This document shows positions 51,106-60,671 of a stretch of DNA of 64,000 bases, one piece after another. Source of the DNA: Streptomyces sp. CB02366. GTDB lineage: Bacteria; Actinomycetota; Actinomycetes; Streptomycetales; Streptomycetaceae. How positions within the stretch are numbered: the stretch's first letter is position 1; each line of letters starts with the position of its first letter. Under the pieces are notes generated by a model. The model searched no databases and was not told the DNA's origin. It worked only from the letters and a program-made list of their open reading frames with translations. A program made the position numbers and the translations under genes. Location of the stretch: assembly GCF_001905905.1 (NCBI RefSeq), contig NZ_LIVT01000001.1, positions 851,952 to 915,951 on the forward strand, in the 5' to 3' direction.

Positions 51106-51830
51106 CAGTTCCGCCCCTCCTGACCGGGCGCGCCGGAGGGGCGGGGGGCGCCGGCGCGGGATGCGCCGGGCGCGCGGGGGGCGCGGGGGCGGGCCGGGGA
51201 GTCCGTGCCGGCGCCGGCGCCCGTGTCCGTGTCCGTGTCCGTGTCGCGTTTGCGGGACAGGACGATCGCACCGACGAGGGCGGCGAGCAGGAGCACGGAG
51301 AGCGCTTCGAAGGGCAGGACCCAGTTGCGGAAGAGGAAGGCGCCGGTGGCCTCGGTGGAGCCCTGGGCCGGCCCGTCGAGCTCGATCCACGTGGTGCGGA
51401 AGGCGTCTGCCACGACCCAGACCAGGGCCGCCGCAGCGGCGGCGGCCACTCCGAGGGCGACCCCGCGGTTGCCCGAGTCGGCGTCCGGGGAACGGCCGAC
51501 GGGGGCCCGGGTGAGCATCAGGCCGAACAGGAGGAGGACGACGATGGAGCCGACGTAGATCAGTACCTGCACCCAGGCGATGAACTCCGCCGTGAGGAGC
51601 AGGTACTCGACGGCCAGTCCGCCGAGCGCGACGACGAGCCAGAGCGCCGCGTGCACGAGTTGCCTGGTCGTGACGGTGATGACGGCGGCGCCGAGGGTGA
51701 CGAGGCCGACGAGGAGGAACGCGATCTCGACGCCGGACGGGGAGAGGAAACCGGGGTGGTCGCCTGCGGCCCCGGTGGCGAGCGCGGCGGCCTCGGCGGT
51801 GGCCGCGGCGGTGGCGTGGAGCGCTGTCAC
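51105..51830 (-). CDS. nuoJ: Complex I-like subunit NuoJ
   Basis: 241 residues; GTG overlaps the nuoI stop. Five transmembrane helices with the pi-bulge block [19 protein letters not shown]. The C-terminus has an unusual DTDTDTD run (GTGTCC repeat at 51222-51246 on the plus strand) followed by a Pro/Arg-rich tail. Confidence 0.94.
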   Translation of the reverse strand: MTALHATAAATAEAAALATGAAGDHPGFLSPSGVEIAFLLVGLVTLGAAVITVTTRQLVHAALWLVVALGGLAVEYLLLTAEFIAWVQVLIYVGSIVVLLLFGLMLTRAPVGRSPDADSGNRGVALGVAAAAAAALVWVVADAFRTTWIELDGPAQGSTEATGAFLFRNWVLPFEALSVLLLAALVGAIVLSRKRDTDTDTDTGAGAGTDSPARPRAPRAPGASRAGAPRPSGAPGQEGRN

Positions 51831-52432
51831 GGGGTCCCCCCTCCCTTCTCGTCCCGCTGTTCCCGCTGTTCCGGTTCTGTCCGCTGCTTCTGCTGCTGTT
51901 CCCGGGCGAGCTGGTCGGCGAGTTTGTCCGCTGTCTTGCGGGCGGCGGCGATCTCCTTCGGCTCCTCGGCGGCGGGGTCGAGGGCGGGTGGCTCCGGCAC
52001 GGTCCACATCCACGCGCGGAGCTTGTCGCGCTCGTGGGTGAGTTCGTGGATGTCCGTCTCCGCGTACTCGAACTCGGGCGACCAGAACAGCGCGTCGAAG
52101 GGGCACACCTCGATGCAGATGCCGCAGTACATGCAGAGGGAGAAGTCGATGGCGAAGCGATCGAGGACGTTCCGGCTGCGCTCGCGCCCGCCGGGGGCGG
52201 CGGGCGGGGTGGTCTCCTTGTGGGAGTCGATGTAGATGCACCAGTCGGGGCACTCACGGGCGCAGAGCATGCAGACCGTGCAGTTCTCCTCGAACAGCCC
52301 GATGACACCCCGGGTGCGGGGGGGAAGTTCGGGCTGGGTGTCCGGGTACTGCGCGGTGACGGTCTTCTTCGTCATCGTGCGCAGCGTGACGGCGAGACCT
52401 TTGGCCAGGCCGGATCCGGGGAGCGGGGGCAT
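51827..52432 (-). CDS. nuoI: Complex I-like subunit NuoI (two 4Fe-4S clusters)
   Basis: 201 residues. Two ferredoxin motifs [12 protein letters not shown] and [12 protein letters not shown] for clusters N6a/N6b. A Glu/Lys/Gln-rich charged tail follows (residues ~150-201), longer than in E. coli NuoI. One-base overlap with nuoH. Confidence 0.95.
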   Translation of the reverse strand: MPPLPGSGLAKGLAVTLRTMTKKTVTAQYPDTQPELPPRTRGVIGLFEENCTVCMLCARECPDWCIYIDSHKETTPPAAPGGRERSRNVLDRFAIDFSLCMYCGICIEVCPFDALFWSPEFEYAETDIHELTHERDKLRAWMWTVPEPPALDPAAEEPKEIAAARKTADKLADQLAREQQQKQRTEPEQREQRDEKGGGTP

Positions 52433-53394
52433 CAGTCGATCGCCACCTTCACGATGCCGGTCAGCGCGATCTGCGCGAGGGCGAGCGGGACGAGAACGGT
52501 CCAGGCGAGTTTCTGCAACTGGTCCTCACGCAGACGCGGGTAGCTGACGCGCAGCCAGATGACGACGAAGGCGAGAACGGCGGTCTTGAGCAGCGTCCAG
52601 AGCCAGCCGAGTCCGTCGGCGCCGAACGGACCGTGCCAACCGCCCAGGAAGAGAACGGCGGTCAGGGCGCACAGGACGACGATGCCCGCGTACTCGGCGA
52701 GGAGGAACAGGGCGAAGCGGAGACCGGTGTACTCGGTGTACGCGCCGAAGATGATCTCGGAGTCGGCCACCGGCATGTCGAACGGGGGGCGCTGGAGTTC
52801 GGCGAGGCCGGCCACGAAGAAGACCAGTGCGCCGACGATCTGCCAGGGCAGCCACCACCACGCGAACGCGTCGAGGATGCCGGTGAGCGAGACCGTACCG
52901 GCGGCCATGGCCACGGAGGCGGCGGCCAGGAGCATCGGCAGTTCGTAGGAGAGGAGTTGCGCGGCGGTACGGAGGCCGCCGAGGAGGGAGAACTTGTTGG
53001 CGGAGGCCCAGCCGCCCATGAGCGACCCGAGGACGCCGATGCCCATGACGGCGAGCACGAAGAAGATGCCCGCGTCGACGACCTGGCCCGCCGTGCCGGG
53101 GCCGACCGGGATGACCGCGAGGACGAGGAGGTACGGGAGGAGGGCGACGGCGGGGGCGAGCTGGAAGACACGGCGGTCGGCGGCGGCCGGGACCACGTCC
53201 TCCTTCTGCGCGAACTTCACGCCGTCCGCGACGAGCTGGGCCCAGCCGTGGAAGCCGCCCGCGTACATGGGGCCGAGCCGCCCCTGCATGTGGGCCATCA
53301 CCTTGTGTTCCGTCTGGCCCACGAGGAGAGGGGCGACCAGGAACACGACGAAGACGATGGCCAGACGGAGGGCGACGTCGAGTACGTCGTTCAC
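52432..53394 (-). CDS. nuoH: Complex I-like subunit NuoH
   Basis: 320 residues; GTG 53394 overlaps the nuoC stop. Quinone-channel subunit with [36 protein letters not shown] and [15 protein letters not shown], the conserved acidic loop facing the quinone site. Full length. Confidence 0.96.
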   Translation of the reverse strand: MNDVLDVALRLAIVFVVFLVAPLLVGQTEHKVMAHMQGRLGPMYAGGFHGWAQLVADGVKFAQKEDVVPAAADRRVFQLAPAVALLPYLLVLAVIPVGPGTAGQVVDAGIFFVLAVMGIGVLGSLMGGWASANKFSLLGGLRTAAQLLSYELPMLLAAASVAMAAGTVSLTGILDAFAWWWLPWQIVGALVFFVAGLAELQRPPFDMPVADSEIIFGAYTEYTGLRFALFLLAEYAGIVVLCALTAVLFLGGWHGPFGADGLGWLWTLLKTAVLAFVVIWLRVSYPRLREDQLQKLAWTVLVPLALAQIALTGIVKVAID

Positions 53395-54812
53395 TCGGGA
53401 TCGCCTCCGGCGGGGTGGTCCGGGTCGGAACGCTCCGGGGCGCGCTGCTCCGGGTCGGGGTGTTGCGGGTCGGGCGGCCCTGAGGAGGACTGCCGCGGGG
53501 CTCCGGATTCCGGTTCGGAGCGTTCCGGTTCGGAGCGTTCCGGTTCACGGTGTTCCGGTTCGGGGCGCCCCGGAGAAGGCTGCCCCGCTCGGCGGTCTTC
53601 CGGTTCGGGGCGTTGCGGGGCGGGCTCGTCGAACGCCGGACGGGCGTCGTGCCACGGGGCGTCCGTGCTGCGCACCCGGCGCGGGGGCCGCGGAGCTCTG
53701 TCGGGCGCGCCCGAGGCGGGACTCGGCTCTCCACCGGGTGCACCCGGGGCCGGGCCCCCGGTGGGCTGCTGACTGGCCGAGCCGTCCGCGGCGGAACGGG
53801 AACGACGGGGCCGGGCCGCCGGAGGCGGTGTCGAGGCGTCCGGGCCCCGGTTCTGGCTGGCTGAACCCTCCGCGGCGGAACGGGAACGACGGGGTCGGGC
53901 CGCCGGAGGCGCTTCCGGCGTCGGGGAGGCCGTTTCCTGCGTCTGCGGGGTCGCTTCCGAGATCGCCGGGGTCTCGGCTCCGGTCTCCGTGCGCCTCGTG
54001 GCGCCGGTGGCCGCAGGGGCGCCCGCTCCGGGCGCCGTACGCGCATCCGTGTCGGGCTCCGTCCGCGTCTCGGCACCGGTCGTCGCGGGGCGTTGGGCCG
54101 CCGATCCCTCGCTCGCGCTGCGGGTGCGGCGCGGCGGGCGGTCGGCCGCGGTGCGGGCGGCGCGGGCCGGGCGGGCCGCCGCCGGGGGGAGCTGTCCCTT
54201 CAGGGGGCCCCATTCGTTCGGGTCGGGGACGCCCGGAGGGAGCATCGCGCGGCGCTTGGGCCCGGTGTGTCCGTCCGCCGGCTCTCCCGGTTCCTTCGCT
54301 CCCGGCCACGCCTTGGCGACGCGCGCGGCCAGGACGAAGTCCTTGCGCAACGGGTGGCCCTCGAAGCCCTCCGGCAGGAGCAGCGGTACGAGGTGGGGGT
54401 GGCCGTCGAAGGCGACGCCGAACATCTCGTGCGTCTCGCGCTCGTGCCACGCGGCGCCCGCGTACACGTCGACGGCGCTGGGCAGGACGGCCGCGTCGTG
54501 CGGCACGGTCGTCCGTACCATCAGCCGTCGTACCCTCCCCGCCCCCAGAGCCGCGACATGGACGCAGACGCGGAAGCCGACGCCCGGCTCGTCCACGGCG
54601 CTGAGCCAGTCGAAGTAGCTGCAACCGAGTTCGTCGCGGGCGGTCCGCAGCGCGGTGAGCCAGGCCGCGGCGGGGACGTCGACCGTCAGCAGGTCGTACG
54701 CCGACTCCGCCGCGGACCCGTCGCCGAACAGGCCGACGACCGCGTCCGGCAACCGGTCGTACGCCTCGGCCGCATCGGAGGCGGATGCCGTGCGGCGGTC
54801 GCGGTCGCTCAT
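53391..54812 (-). CDS. nuoC: NuoC with a 260-residue disordered tail
   Basis: 473 residues. The first ~190 form the 30-kDa subunit ([40 protein letters not shown]). The rest is Pro/Ala/Arg/Glu-rich and predicted disordered. It contains three related blocks of the form [13 protein letters not shown] and a final run of PEPE/RSEPE repeats. No NuoD domain follows, so it is not a NuoCD fusion. Overlaps nuoB by 4 bp. Confidence 0.92.
   Translation of the reverse strand: MSDRDRRTASASDAAEAYDRLPDAVVGLFGDGSAAESAYDLLTVDVPAAAWLTALRTARDELGCSYFDWLSAVDEPGVGFRVCVHVAALGAGRVRRLMVRTTVPHDAAVLPSAVDVYAGAAWHERETHEMFGVAFDGHPHLVPLLLPEGFEGHPLRKDFVLAARVAKAWPGAKEPGEPADGHTGPKRRAMLPPGVPDPNEWGPLKGQLPPAAARPARAARTAADRPPRRTRSASEGSAAQRPATTGAETRTEPDTDARTAPGAGAPAATGATRRTETGAETPAISEATPQTQETASPTPEAPPAARPRRSRSAAEGSASQNRGPDASTPPPAARPRRSRSAADGSASQQPTGGPAPGAPGGEPSPASGAPDRAPRPPRRVRSTDAPWHDARPAFDEPAPQRPEPEDRRAGQPSPGRPEPEHREPERSEPERSEPESGAPRQSSSGPPDPQHPDPEQRAPERSDPDHPAGGDPE
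53768..54141 (-). repeat. Three related blocks in the NuoC tail
   Basis: Near 53768-53826, 53848-53911 and 54099-54141 the sequence encodes basic blocks [26 protein letters not shown] and [13 protein letters not shown]. The first two are nearly identical in DNA over more than 50 bp. Confidence 0.75.
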
Positions 54813-55609
54813 CGCGCCCCCTCCTCGTCCGAGGTCTCGGCCCGGGTCTCGGCCGGGGTCTCGGCCGGGGCCTCCTGCGGGGTTCCGTCCGCTCTCGGGG
54901 CCGCGACGGGCTCGTCCGGCCCCGGCTCCGCGACGGCTGTGCCGGCCGACGGTTTCGGCGCAGTGATCAGACTGCTGCGCAGGGCCGCGGTGGACGGCCC
55001 GCCGCCGGGCGTGCCCGGGGCGTACCGCTCGGCGAGCGATTCGCGGGCGATCTTCTCCTGGAGTTTGAGGATGCCCTGGAGCAGCGCCTCGGGCCGGGGC
55101 GGGCACCCGGGGACGTAGACGTCGACGGGGATGATCTGGTCGACGCCCTTGGTCACGGAGTACGAGTCCCAGTAAGGGCCGCCGCAGTTGGAGCAGGCGC
55201 CGAAGGAGATGACGTACTTCGGCTCGGGCATCTGCTCGTACAGCCGCTTCACGGCCGGGGCCATCTTGTCCGTCACCGTGCCGGACACGATCATGAGGTC
55301 GGCCTGGCGGGGGCCGGGGGCGAACGGGATCACGCCGAGGCGGATGAAGTCGTGGCGTGCCATGGACGCGGCGATGAACTCGATGGCGCAGCAGGCGAGT
55401 CCGAAGTTGAAGACCCAGAGGCTGTAGCGGCGGCCCCAGTTGAGGACGACCTTCATCGGCTCCGGCGCGAGCCGGGAGAGCACGCCGAGCCGCTTGGGCT
55501 CGGGGAGCGGGACCGCCTCGGACGGCGGCGGGGTCACGGGCGGCGACGGAGCCGGCGGCGGGGCCGGGGGCTCCTGCGACGCGGGGGTCGGCCGGCTCGT
55601 CAGGCCCAT
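54809..55609 (-). CDS. nuoB: NuoB (N2 iron-sulfur subunit) with extensions
   Basis: 266 residues, about 100 longer than the core. Cluster N2 ligands are present: tandem Cys in GLACCAIEF, Cys in [10 protein letters not shown] and Cys in [12 protein letters not shown] Pro-rich N-terminus (~35 residues) and an Ala/Glu/Pro-rich C-terminal tail (~70) flank the core. Overlaps nuoA by 10 bp. Cluster N2 normally lies at the NuoB/NuoD interface, yet nuoD is absent here. Confidence 0.94.
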   Translation of the reverse strand: MGLTSRPTPASQEPPAPPPAPSPPVTPPPSEAVPLPEPKRLGVLSRLAPEPMKVVLNWGRRYSLWVFNFGLACCAIEFIAASMARHDFIRLGVIPFAPGPRQADLMIVSGTVTDKMAPAVKRLYEQMPEPKYVISFGACSNCGGPYWDSYSVTKGVDQIIPVDVYVPGCPPRPEALLQGILKLQEKIARESLAERYAPGTPGGGPSTAALRSSLITAPKPSAGTAVAEPGPDEPVAAPRADGTPQEAPAETPAETRAETSDEEGAR

Positions 55610-56025
55610 GCGAGGACGCCCTTCTTCCATGCGTAGAGCAGTCCCACGGCGAGGAAGCCGAGGAAGACGAACATTTCGACCAGGGTCGCCGCCCCGTATC
55701 CGGGCGCCGCGAACACCGTGGCCCAGGGGAACAGGAAGATGGAGTCGACGGCGAAGATCACGTACAGGAACGCGTAGACGTAGTAGCGGACCTGCGTGTG
55801 CGCCCAGCCCTCGCCGACCGGATCGACGCCGCACTCGTAGGTGAGCAGCTTCTCCGGGGTGGGGACGACGGGGCGCAGCAGACGCCCGGCCCCGAAGGCC
55901 ACGGCGACGAACAGGACGCCCACCACGGCCAGCAGCCCGATGACGGAATAGCTCCGGAAGTACTCCGAGGCGGCGAGTGCGGTGAACCCGTCCCCCACGC
56001 CGGTCACGTCCGTAACGTCGGCCAC
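55600..56025 (-). CDS. nuoA: Complex I-like subunit NuoA
   Basis: About 141 residues. The GTG at 56025 after GGGGCGGA is the best start, with nearby GTG alternatives. Three transmembrane helices, with [10 protein letters not shown] and [19 protein letters not shown] as family signatures. First gene of the operon; the 201-bp gap to the divergent sensor kinase must hold its promoter, but no clear hexamers were seen. Confidence 0.92.
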   Translation of the reverse strand: MADVTDVTGVGDGFTALAASEYFRSYSVIGLLAVVGVLFVAVAFGAGRLLRPVVPTPEKLLTYECGVDPVGEGWAHTQVRYYVYAFLYVIFAVDSIFLFPWATVFAAPGYGAATLVEMFVFLGFLAVGLLYAWKKGVLAWA

Positions 56026-56226
56026 GTCCGCCCCTCGCTCCCTCGTCGTCCGCGTCTGTCCCGCGTACCCGTGCTGTCCCACTCACCTGTTCCGTACGCA
56101 CGGGAGTCTAGGGCCTGCCAAACGGGGCGTAAGCAGCCGCGTCGGGCACCGGGTGGGGTTATCCCTACTTCGCCCCCACCCACGAGCCCCATGGCGCGCG
56201 CGGGGACCGCCCGGCAGGCTGTGAGT

Positions 56227-57438
56227 ATGACCATGAGCCCTCCCCCGCCGGCCTCCGACCGGTTCCCGCCCGCCCGCTTCGCCCTCGACCGGTGGACCTG
56301 GCGCGAGGTCGCGCATCTGCTCACCGACCTGCCGGTGGCCGTCGTCGGGTTCGTGTACACGGTCCTCGTGATCGGCGTCGGCGCCGGGCTGTCCGTCACC
56401 GTGATCGGCCTGCCGCTGCTGGTCGGCGGCCTCCAGGGCGGCCGGCTGCTGGGCCGTCTGGAGCGATGGCGGGCGAGGCGGATGCTCGGCGTACGGGTGG
56501 AGGAGCCGAGTCCGCTAGGGCGCGGCCACCGGGCGGAGGGGGTCTTCGCCCGGCTGTGGGCGGGGCTGAAGGACCCGGTGGGCTGGCGGGCGTTGCTGTA
56601 CGGGTTCGTCCGACTGCCGTGGGGGGTGCTGACGTTCGCGGTGACGCTGGTGGGCCTCCTCGTCCTGTGGCCGGTGCTGCCGTTCATCGCGCGGGGGCTG
56701 ACGACGGTGGACCGGGCGATGGTGCGCGGACTGCTGTCGCCCTCGGACGAGTTGGAGCGGCGGATCGCCGAGCTGGAGTCGGACCGGGGCGTGGTCGTGG
56801 ACACGGCCGCCGCCGATCTGCGCCGTATCGAGCGCGACCTGCACGACGGGGCTCAGGCCCGGCTGGTCGCCCTCGCCATGGGGCTCGGGCTGGCGAAGGA
56901 GAAGCTCGCCGACGACCCGGAAGCCGCCGCCCGCATGGTGGAGGAGGCGCACGGCGAGATCAAGGCCACCCTCAAGGAGCTGCGCGACCTGGCCCGGGGC
57001 ATCCACCCCGCCGTCCTCACCGACCGGGGCCTGGACGCCGCACTCTCCTCGATAGCCTCTCGTTGCACGGTCCCGGTCACCGTCTCGGTGAGGCTGCGGG
57101 AGCGTCCGGCGGAGGCGATCGAGGGCATCGCGTACTTCACGGTGTCGGAGCTGCTGCAGAACATCAGCAAGCACAGCGGCGCGCGGTCGGCCTCCGCCGA
57201 AGTGTGGCGTTCGGCGGACCGGCTGTTGCTCCAGGTCAGGGACGACGGCTGCGGCGGCGCCCGGCTGAGCGGCGGCACGGGGCTGGCGGGGCTCGCCGAG
57301 CGCCTGGACGCGGTCGACGGGGTGCTCGTCCTGGACTCGCCGGTGGGCGGCCCGACCACCGTCACCGCCGAGCTGCCCTGGCGCGTCCGGTCCCCCGAGC
57401 GCACGCCCACGGGACCCTCCGGCCTCAGGGCCTCCTGA
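56227..57438 (+). CDS. Sensor histidine kinase (NarL-type partner), copy 1
   Basis: 403 residues. N-terminal membrane sensor domain with two hydrophobic hairpins (residues ~40-75 and ~120-165). Then HisKA_3 with phospho-acceptor His206 in RDLHDGAQARL, and a HATPase with VSELLQNISKHS (N box), DDGCGGA and GGTGLAGLAERL. Predicted to phosphorylate the response regulator at 59393. Paralogous to the next kinase, with near-identical core DNA. Divergent from nuoA. Confidence 0.92.
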   Translation: MTMSPPPPASDRFPPARFALDRWTWREVAHLLTDLPVAVVGFVYTVLVIGVGAGLSVTVIGLPLLVGGLQGGRLLGRLERWRARRMLGVRVEEPSPLGRGHRAEGVFARLWAGLKDPVGWRALLYGFVRLPWGVLTFAVTLVGLLVLWPVLPFIARGLTTVDRAMVRGLLSPSDELERRIAELESDRGVVVDTAAADLRRIERDLHDGAQARLVALAMGLGLAKEKLADDPEAAARMVEEAHGEIKATLKELRDLARGIHPAVLTDRGLDAALSSIASRCTVPVTVSVRLRERPAEAIEGIAYFTVSELLQNISKHSGARSASAEVWRSADRLLLQVRDDGCGGARLSGGTGLAGLAERLDAVDGVLVLDSPVGGPTTVTAELPWRVRSPERTPTGPSGLRAS

Positions 57439-57537
57439 CCACCCGAGCGCGGGGGGGGTGGGGAAAACCCCCGGTCGGATACGGAGAAGGGCCTCATGGT
57501 GCGGAAGGCCGCCGACCAGCACCCTTGAGGAGGAACG

Positions 57538-57663
57538 GTGAGCACAGCCCCCACGCACGGACCACGAAGACAGAGACAGAACGGACGGGACTCATGGCCA
57601 CGGCATACGGACCGGACACGCGGGACCGGGAGCATCAGGGGCCCGGCACCGGCTTCGGGGTGA
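57538..57663 (+). CDS. Possible 41-codon leader ORF overlapping the second kinase start
   Basis: GTG at 57538 has an excellent GGAGGAA ribosome-binding site and reads through the start of the next gene in another frame, stopping at 57663. No similarity recognised. It may be a leader peptide tuning translation of the kinase, or chance. Confidence 0.25.
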   Translation: MSTAPTHGPRRQRQNGRDSWPRHTDRTRGTGSIRGPAPASG

Positions 57664-58955
57664 AGGCCCCGGCACCGCACTTCCTCCCGGCGCCGCTGCG
57701 TGCGCCCTTGGAGGCCCGTGCCTGGCGCGAGCTCCTGTACACGCTGTTGAGCTTTCCGCTCAGCGTGGTGATGTTCTCCTTCTCGATCACCATGGTGTCG
57801 ATGGGCGCGGGTCTGCTGGTCACCTTCATCGGGATACCGGTCCTCGCGGCCGGGCTCGCCGTCTGCCGCGGCTTCGGAGTGCTGGAGCGGCACCGGGCGC
57901 GCGGTCTGCTGGGGGTGGAGGTGGGGGATCCGGAGCGCGTACAGGGCAAGACCGGCGGTCCGATGGCCTGGATGGGCGCGATTCTCAAGAGCGGGGTCTC
58001 CTGGCGGCATCTGCTGTACACGCTGCTGCACTTCCCGTGGTCCACGTTCACCTTCGTGGTGGCGATCACGCTCTGGTCGACCGGCCTGACGACGCTGACG
58101 TATCCGCTGTGGTTCTGGCTGTTTCCGGTGTTCGGGGGGCAGGGCGGCCTCCAGCTGTACGGGGACGACACCCACCGGGAGTATCTGGACTCGCCCTTCG
58201 AGCTGGCGGTGGCCGGAGGGGTCGGGCTGGTGCTGGTGATGGTTACGCCGTGGATCGTGCGCGGGCTGTTGTCGGTGGACCGGCTGATGGTCACCGGCCT
58301 GCTGGGCCCGTCCCGGTTGGCCACCCGGGTCACCGAGCTGGAGTCGGACCGGGGCGTGGTCGTGGACACCGCCGCCGCCGACCTGCGCCGTATCGAGCGC
58401 GACCTGCACGACGGGGCCCAGGCCCGGCTGGTCGCCCTCGCCATGGATCTGGGGCTGGCGAAGGAGAAGCTCGCCGACGACCCGGAAGCCGCCGCCCGCA
58501 TGGTCGACGAGGCGCACGGCGAGGTGAAGGTGGCCCTTCAGGAGCTGCGCGATCTGGCCCGGGGCATCCACCCCGCCGTCCTCACCGACCGGGGCCTGGA
58601 CGCCGCGCTCTCCTCCATAGCCTCCCGCTGCACCGTGCCTGTGCAGGTCGAGGTGGATCTGGACGCGCGGCCGGCGCAGGCGATCGAGGGCATCGCGTAC
58701 TTCACCGTCTCGGAGCTGCTCCAGAACATCAGCAAGCACGCCCGGGCGACCAGGGCCACGGTCGACGTGTGGAGGGCGGCCGACCGCCTGATGCTCCAGG
58801 TCACGGACAACGGCAGGGGCGGGGCGTCACCGGCGGCCGGCGGCGGCCTGGCCGGACTGGCGGAGCGGTTGGACGCCGTGGACGGGGTCCTCGTGGTCGA
58901 CTCCCCGCCCGGCGGCCCGACGACGGTCACGGCCGAGCTGCCCTGGCGAGGCTGA
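57594..58955 (+). CDS. Sensor histidine kinase, copy 2
   Basis: 453 residues; ATG after GGACGGGA. A membrane sensor domain with three pairs of hydrophobic segments (e.g. VVMFSFSITMVSMGAGLLV and LTTLTYPLWFWLFPVFGG), then HisKA_3 with His272 in RDLHDGAQARL and a HATPase domain. The kinase core is ~93% identical in DNA to copy 1 (about 20 differences over ~290 bp by eye), while the sensor domains differ more. This implies tandem duplication with conversion of the catalytic half. Confidence 0.92.
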   Translation: MATAYGPDTRDREHQGPGTGFGVKAPAPHFLPAPLRAPLEARAWRELLYTLLSFPLSVVMFSFSITMVSMGAGLLVTFIGIPVLAAGLAVCRGFGVLERHRARGLLGVEVGDPERVQGKTGGPMAWMGAILKSGVSWRHLLYTLLHFPWSTFTFVVAITLWSTGLTTLTYPLWFWLFPVFGGQGGLQLYGDDTHREYLDSPFELAVAGGVGLVLVMVTPWIVRGLLSVDRLMVTGLLGPSRLATRVTELESDRGVVVDTAAADLRRIERDLHDGAQARLVALAMDLGLAKEKLADDPEAAARMVDEAHGEVKVALQELRDLARGIHPAVLTDRGLDAALSSIASRCTVPVQVEVDLDARPAQAIEGIAYFTVSELLQNISKHARATRATVDVWRAADRLMLQVTDNGRGGASPAAGGGLAGLAERLDAVDGVLVVDSPPGGPTTVTAELPWRG

Positions 58956-58980
58956 CCCGCGGGCGTACCTCCGCGCCCCG

Positions 58981-59146
58981 ACTCCCCACCCCCTCTCCCT
59001 CCCCCCCGCCTTCCTTCCCTCTCCCGCTCGTCTCCCCTCCCCCGCTTCGTCTCCCTTCCCTCTCCCGCTCGCCTCCCTCCCCTCCCCTGTTCCTCTCGGC
59101 CCCCGCCCTTCCCCTTCCCCTCCCCCTCGCCTCTCCCGCTCTCTCG
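58981..59146 (+). other. Long polypyrimidine tract
   Basis: About 165 bp that is almost entirely C and T on the plus strand, with only scattered G, just after the second kinase. No gene. Strong strand asymmetry could favour H-DNA/triplex or polymerase pausing. Confidence 0.85.
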
Positions 59147-59256
59147 GTGTACGTACGCTCCGTCGCACCCGGCCCTCTCTCGGCTCGGGTGCGGCGGGGC
59201 GTACGGCTGTCGGCCTGCGGGAGGTAGGGCAGCCGCGCACATCGGGCGGCCCCGGG

Positions 59257-59265
59257 TTATCCACA
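59257..59265 (+). promoter_or_regulatory. Isolated perfect DnaA box
   Basis: TTATCCACA, the E. coli consensus DnaA box, about 130 bp upstream of the response regulator. Only one copy is seen, so it is not an origin; a DnaA regulatory site or chance. Confidence 0.3.
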
Positions 59266-59392
59266 GGCTTCTCCAGCAGTCCCTCTGTCCTGGGATGCTT
59301 GGGCGGTCGGGGCGTGGTGCGCAGCGGTCGGGCGTGGTGCGTAGGGGGTCGCGGAGAGCGCGGCATATTCGGAGCAGTGGGGACTGGCAGTC

Positions 59393-60073
59393 GTGGAGAA
59401 CGTGAAGAACAGAGTGCGTGTGGTCATCGCCGAGGATTCGGTCCTGCTTCGGGAGGGACTCACCCGTCTGCTCACCGATCTCGGGCACGACGTGGTCGCC
59501 GGGGTGGCGGACGCGGAGGCGCTGCTCAAGAAGGTGGCGGAGCTCGATGCCCAGCAGGCGCTTCCCGATGTGGTGGTCGCCGATGTACGGATGCCGCCGA
59601 CGCACACCGACGAGGGGGTGCGCGCGGCGGTGCGGTTGCGGAAGGACTATCCGGACATCGGGGTGCTGGTCCTCTCCCAGTACGTGGAGGAGCAGTACGC
59701 GACCGAGTTGCTGGCGGGCAACAGCAACGGGGTGGGCTATCTGCTGAAGGACCGGGTGGCCGAGGTCCGTGAGTTCGTGGACGCCGTCGTCCGGGTGGCG
59801 CGGGGCGGGACGGCGCTGGACCCGGAAGTGGTGGCGCAGTTGCTGGGCCGCAGCCGCAAGCAGGACGTGCTGGTCGGGTTGACCCCACGCGAGCGGGAGG
59901 TCCTCGGTCTGATGGCCGAGGGGCGGACGAACTCCGCCATCGCCCGGCAGCTCGTGGTGAGCGACGGGGCGGTCGAGAAGCACGTCAGCAACATCTTCCT
60001 GAAGCTGGGGCTCTCGCCCAGCGGCGGGGACCACCGACGCGTCCTGGCCGTGCTGACCTATCTGAACACCTAG
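59393..60073 (+). CDS. LuxR/NarL-type response regulator
   Basis: 226 residues from GTG 59393 (GTG 59402 also possible). Receiver domain with the acidic pocket IAEDS, phospho-acceptor in VVVADVRMPPTHTD, Ser in LVLSQYVEEQYA and Lys in YLLKDRV. C-terminal LuxR HTH LTPREREVLGLMAEGRTNSAIARQLV. Partner of the two upstream kinases. Confidence 0.93.
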   Translation: MENVKNRVRVVIAEDSVLLREGLTRLLTDLGHDVVAGVADAEALLKKVAELDAQQALPDVVVADVRMPPTHTDEGVRAAVRLRKDYPDIGVLVLSQYVEEQYATELLAGNSNGVGYLLKDRVAEVREFVDAVVRVARGGTALDPEVVAQLLGRSRKQDVLVGLTPREREVLGLMAEGRTNSAIARQLVVSDGAVEKHVSNIFLKLGLSPSGGDHRRVLAVLTYLNT

Positions 60074-60161
60074 GGAGCCGGCAGCCTGCCGGGGAGGGGC
60101 GAGGCGGGGCGAGGCCGAGGCCGGGCGCCGGACGGCAGCGTCCGGACGCCTCCTGCACGAA

Positions 60162-60290
60162 CCGGACGCACAGGCCCCCGCGCCCACCGGACGGGCAGAC
60201 TCCCCCCATCGGCCAGACGCACAGGCCCCCCGCGCCGACCGGACGCGCAGGCTCCCCCCATCAGCCGGACCCGCAGGCTCCCCGGATATG
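60162..60290 (+). repeat. Degenerate 26-bp tandem repeat, five copies
   Basis: Copies begin at 60162, 60187, 60213, 60239 and 60265 and follow CCGGACGCNCAGGCYCCCC with variable ends. No coding function is apparent. It is most of what lies between the response regulator and korA, apart from a -10-like TATGAT at 60567. Confidence 0.7.
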
Positions 60291-60671
60291 TATCGGGCGC
60301 ACCGTGGGGGTGCGGGGGCGTTTCGGGAGCGCTTCGGGGGCACTGCGAGGGCCCGGGAGTGTCCGCCGTCCGCCCCAGGGGCACTCCTTGATCGAGGAGG
60401 CCCGAGAAAAGGGGGCCTTGGGAAGGGGTCGAAGAGGCGGGAGGGGGCGGGTCGGGAAGGACCTAGGGCTAAAGACGCAGGGGGCGAGTCCTTCCATCGT
60501 GCGCTTAAGCGGCTGACAAAAGGTGCTGAACCCAACGAAAAGGGTGTCTCAAAACAGCGTCCACCATATGATCGATCCCTGGGAGTCCACTTACGCGGAC
60601 GTAGGGTGGCCTCGGGGATCGCCGGCTGGCCGGACGGTTCCGAACAGCCGCCCCAAGGGAGGTCCAGTTCA

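Noticed and set aside
53391..54812. NuoCD fusion
   Set aside because: The long C-terminal part is low complexity and lacks the NuoD 49-kDa motifs.
59257..59265. Replication origin
   Set aside because: A single DnaA box with no cluster and no dnaA/dnaN nearby is not oriC.
60162..60290. CRISPR array
   Set aside because: Units are contiguous and degenerate with no unique spacers and no cas genes nearby.
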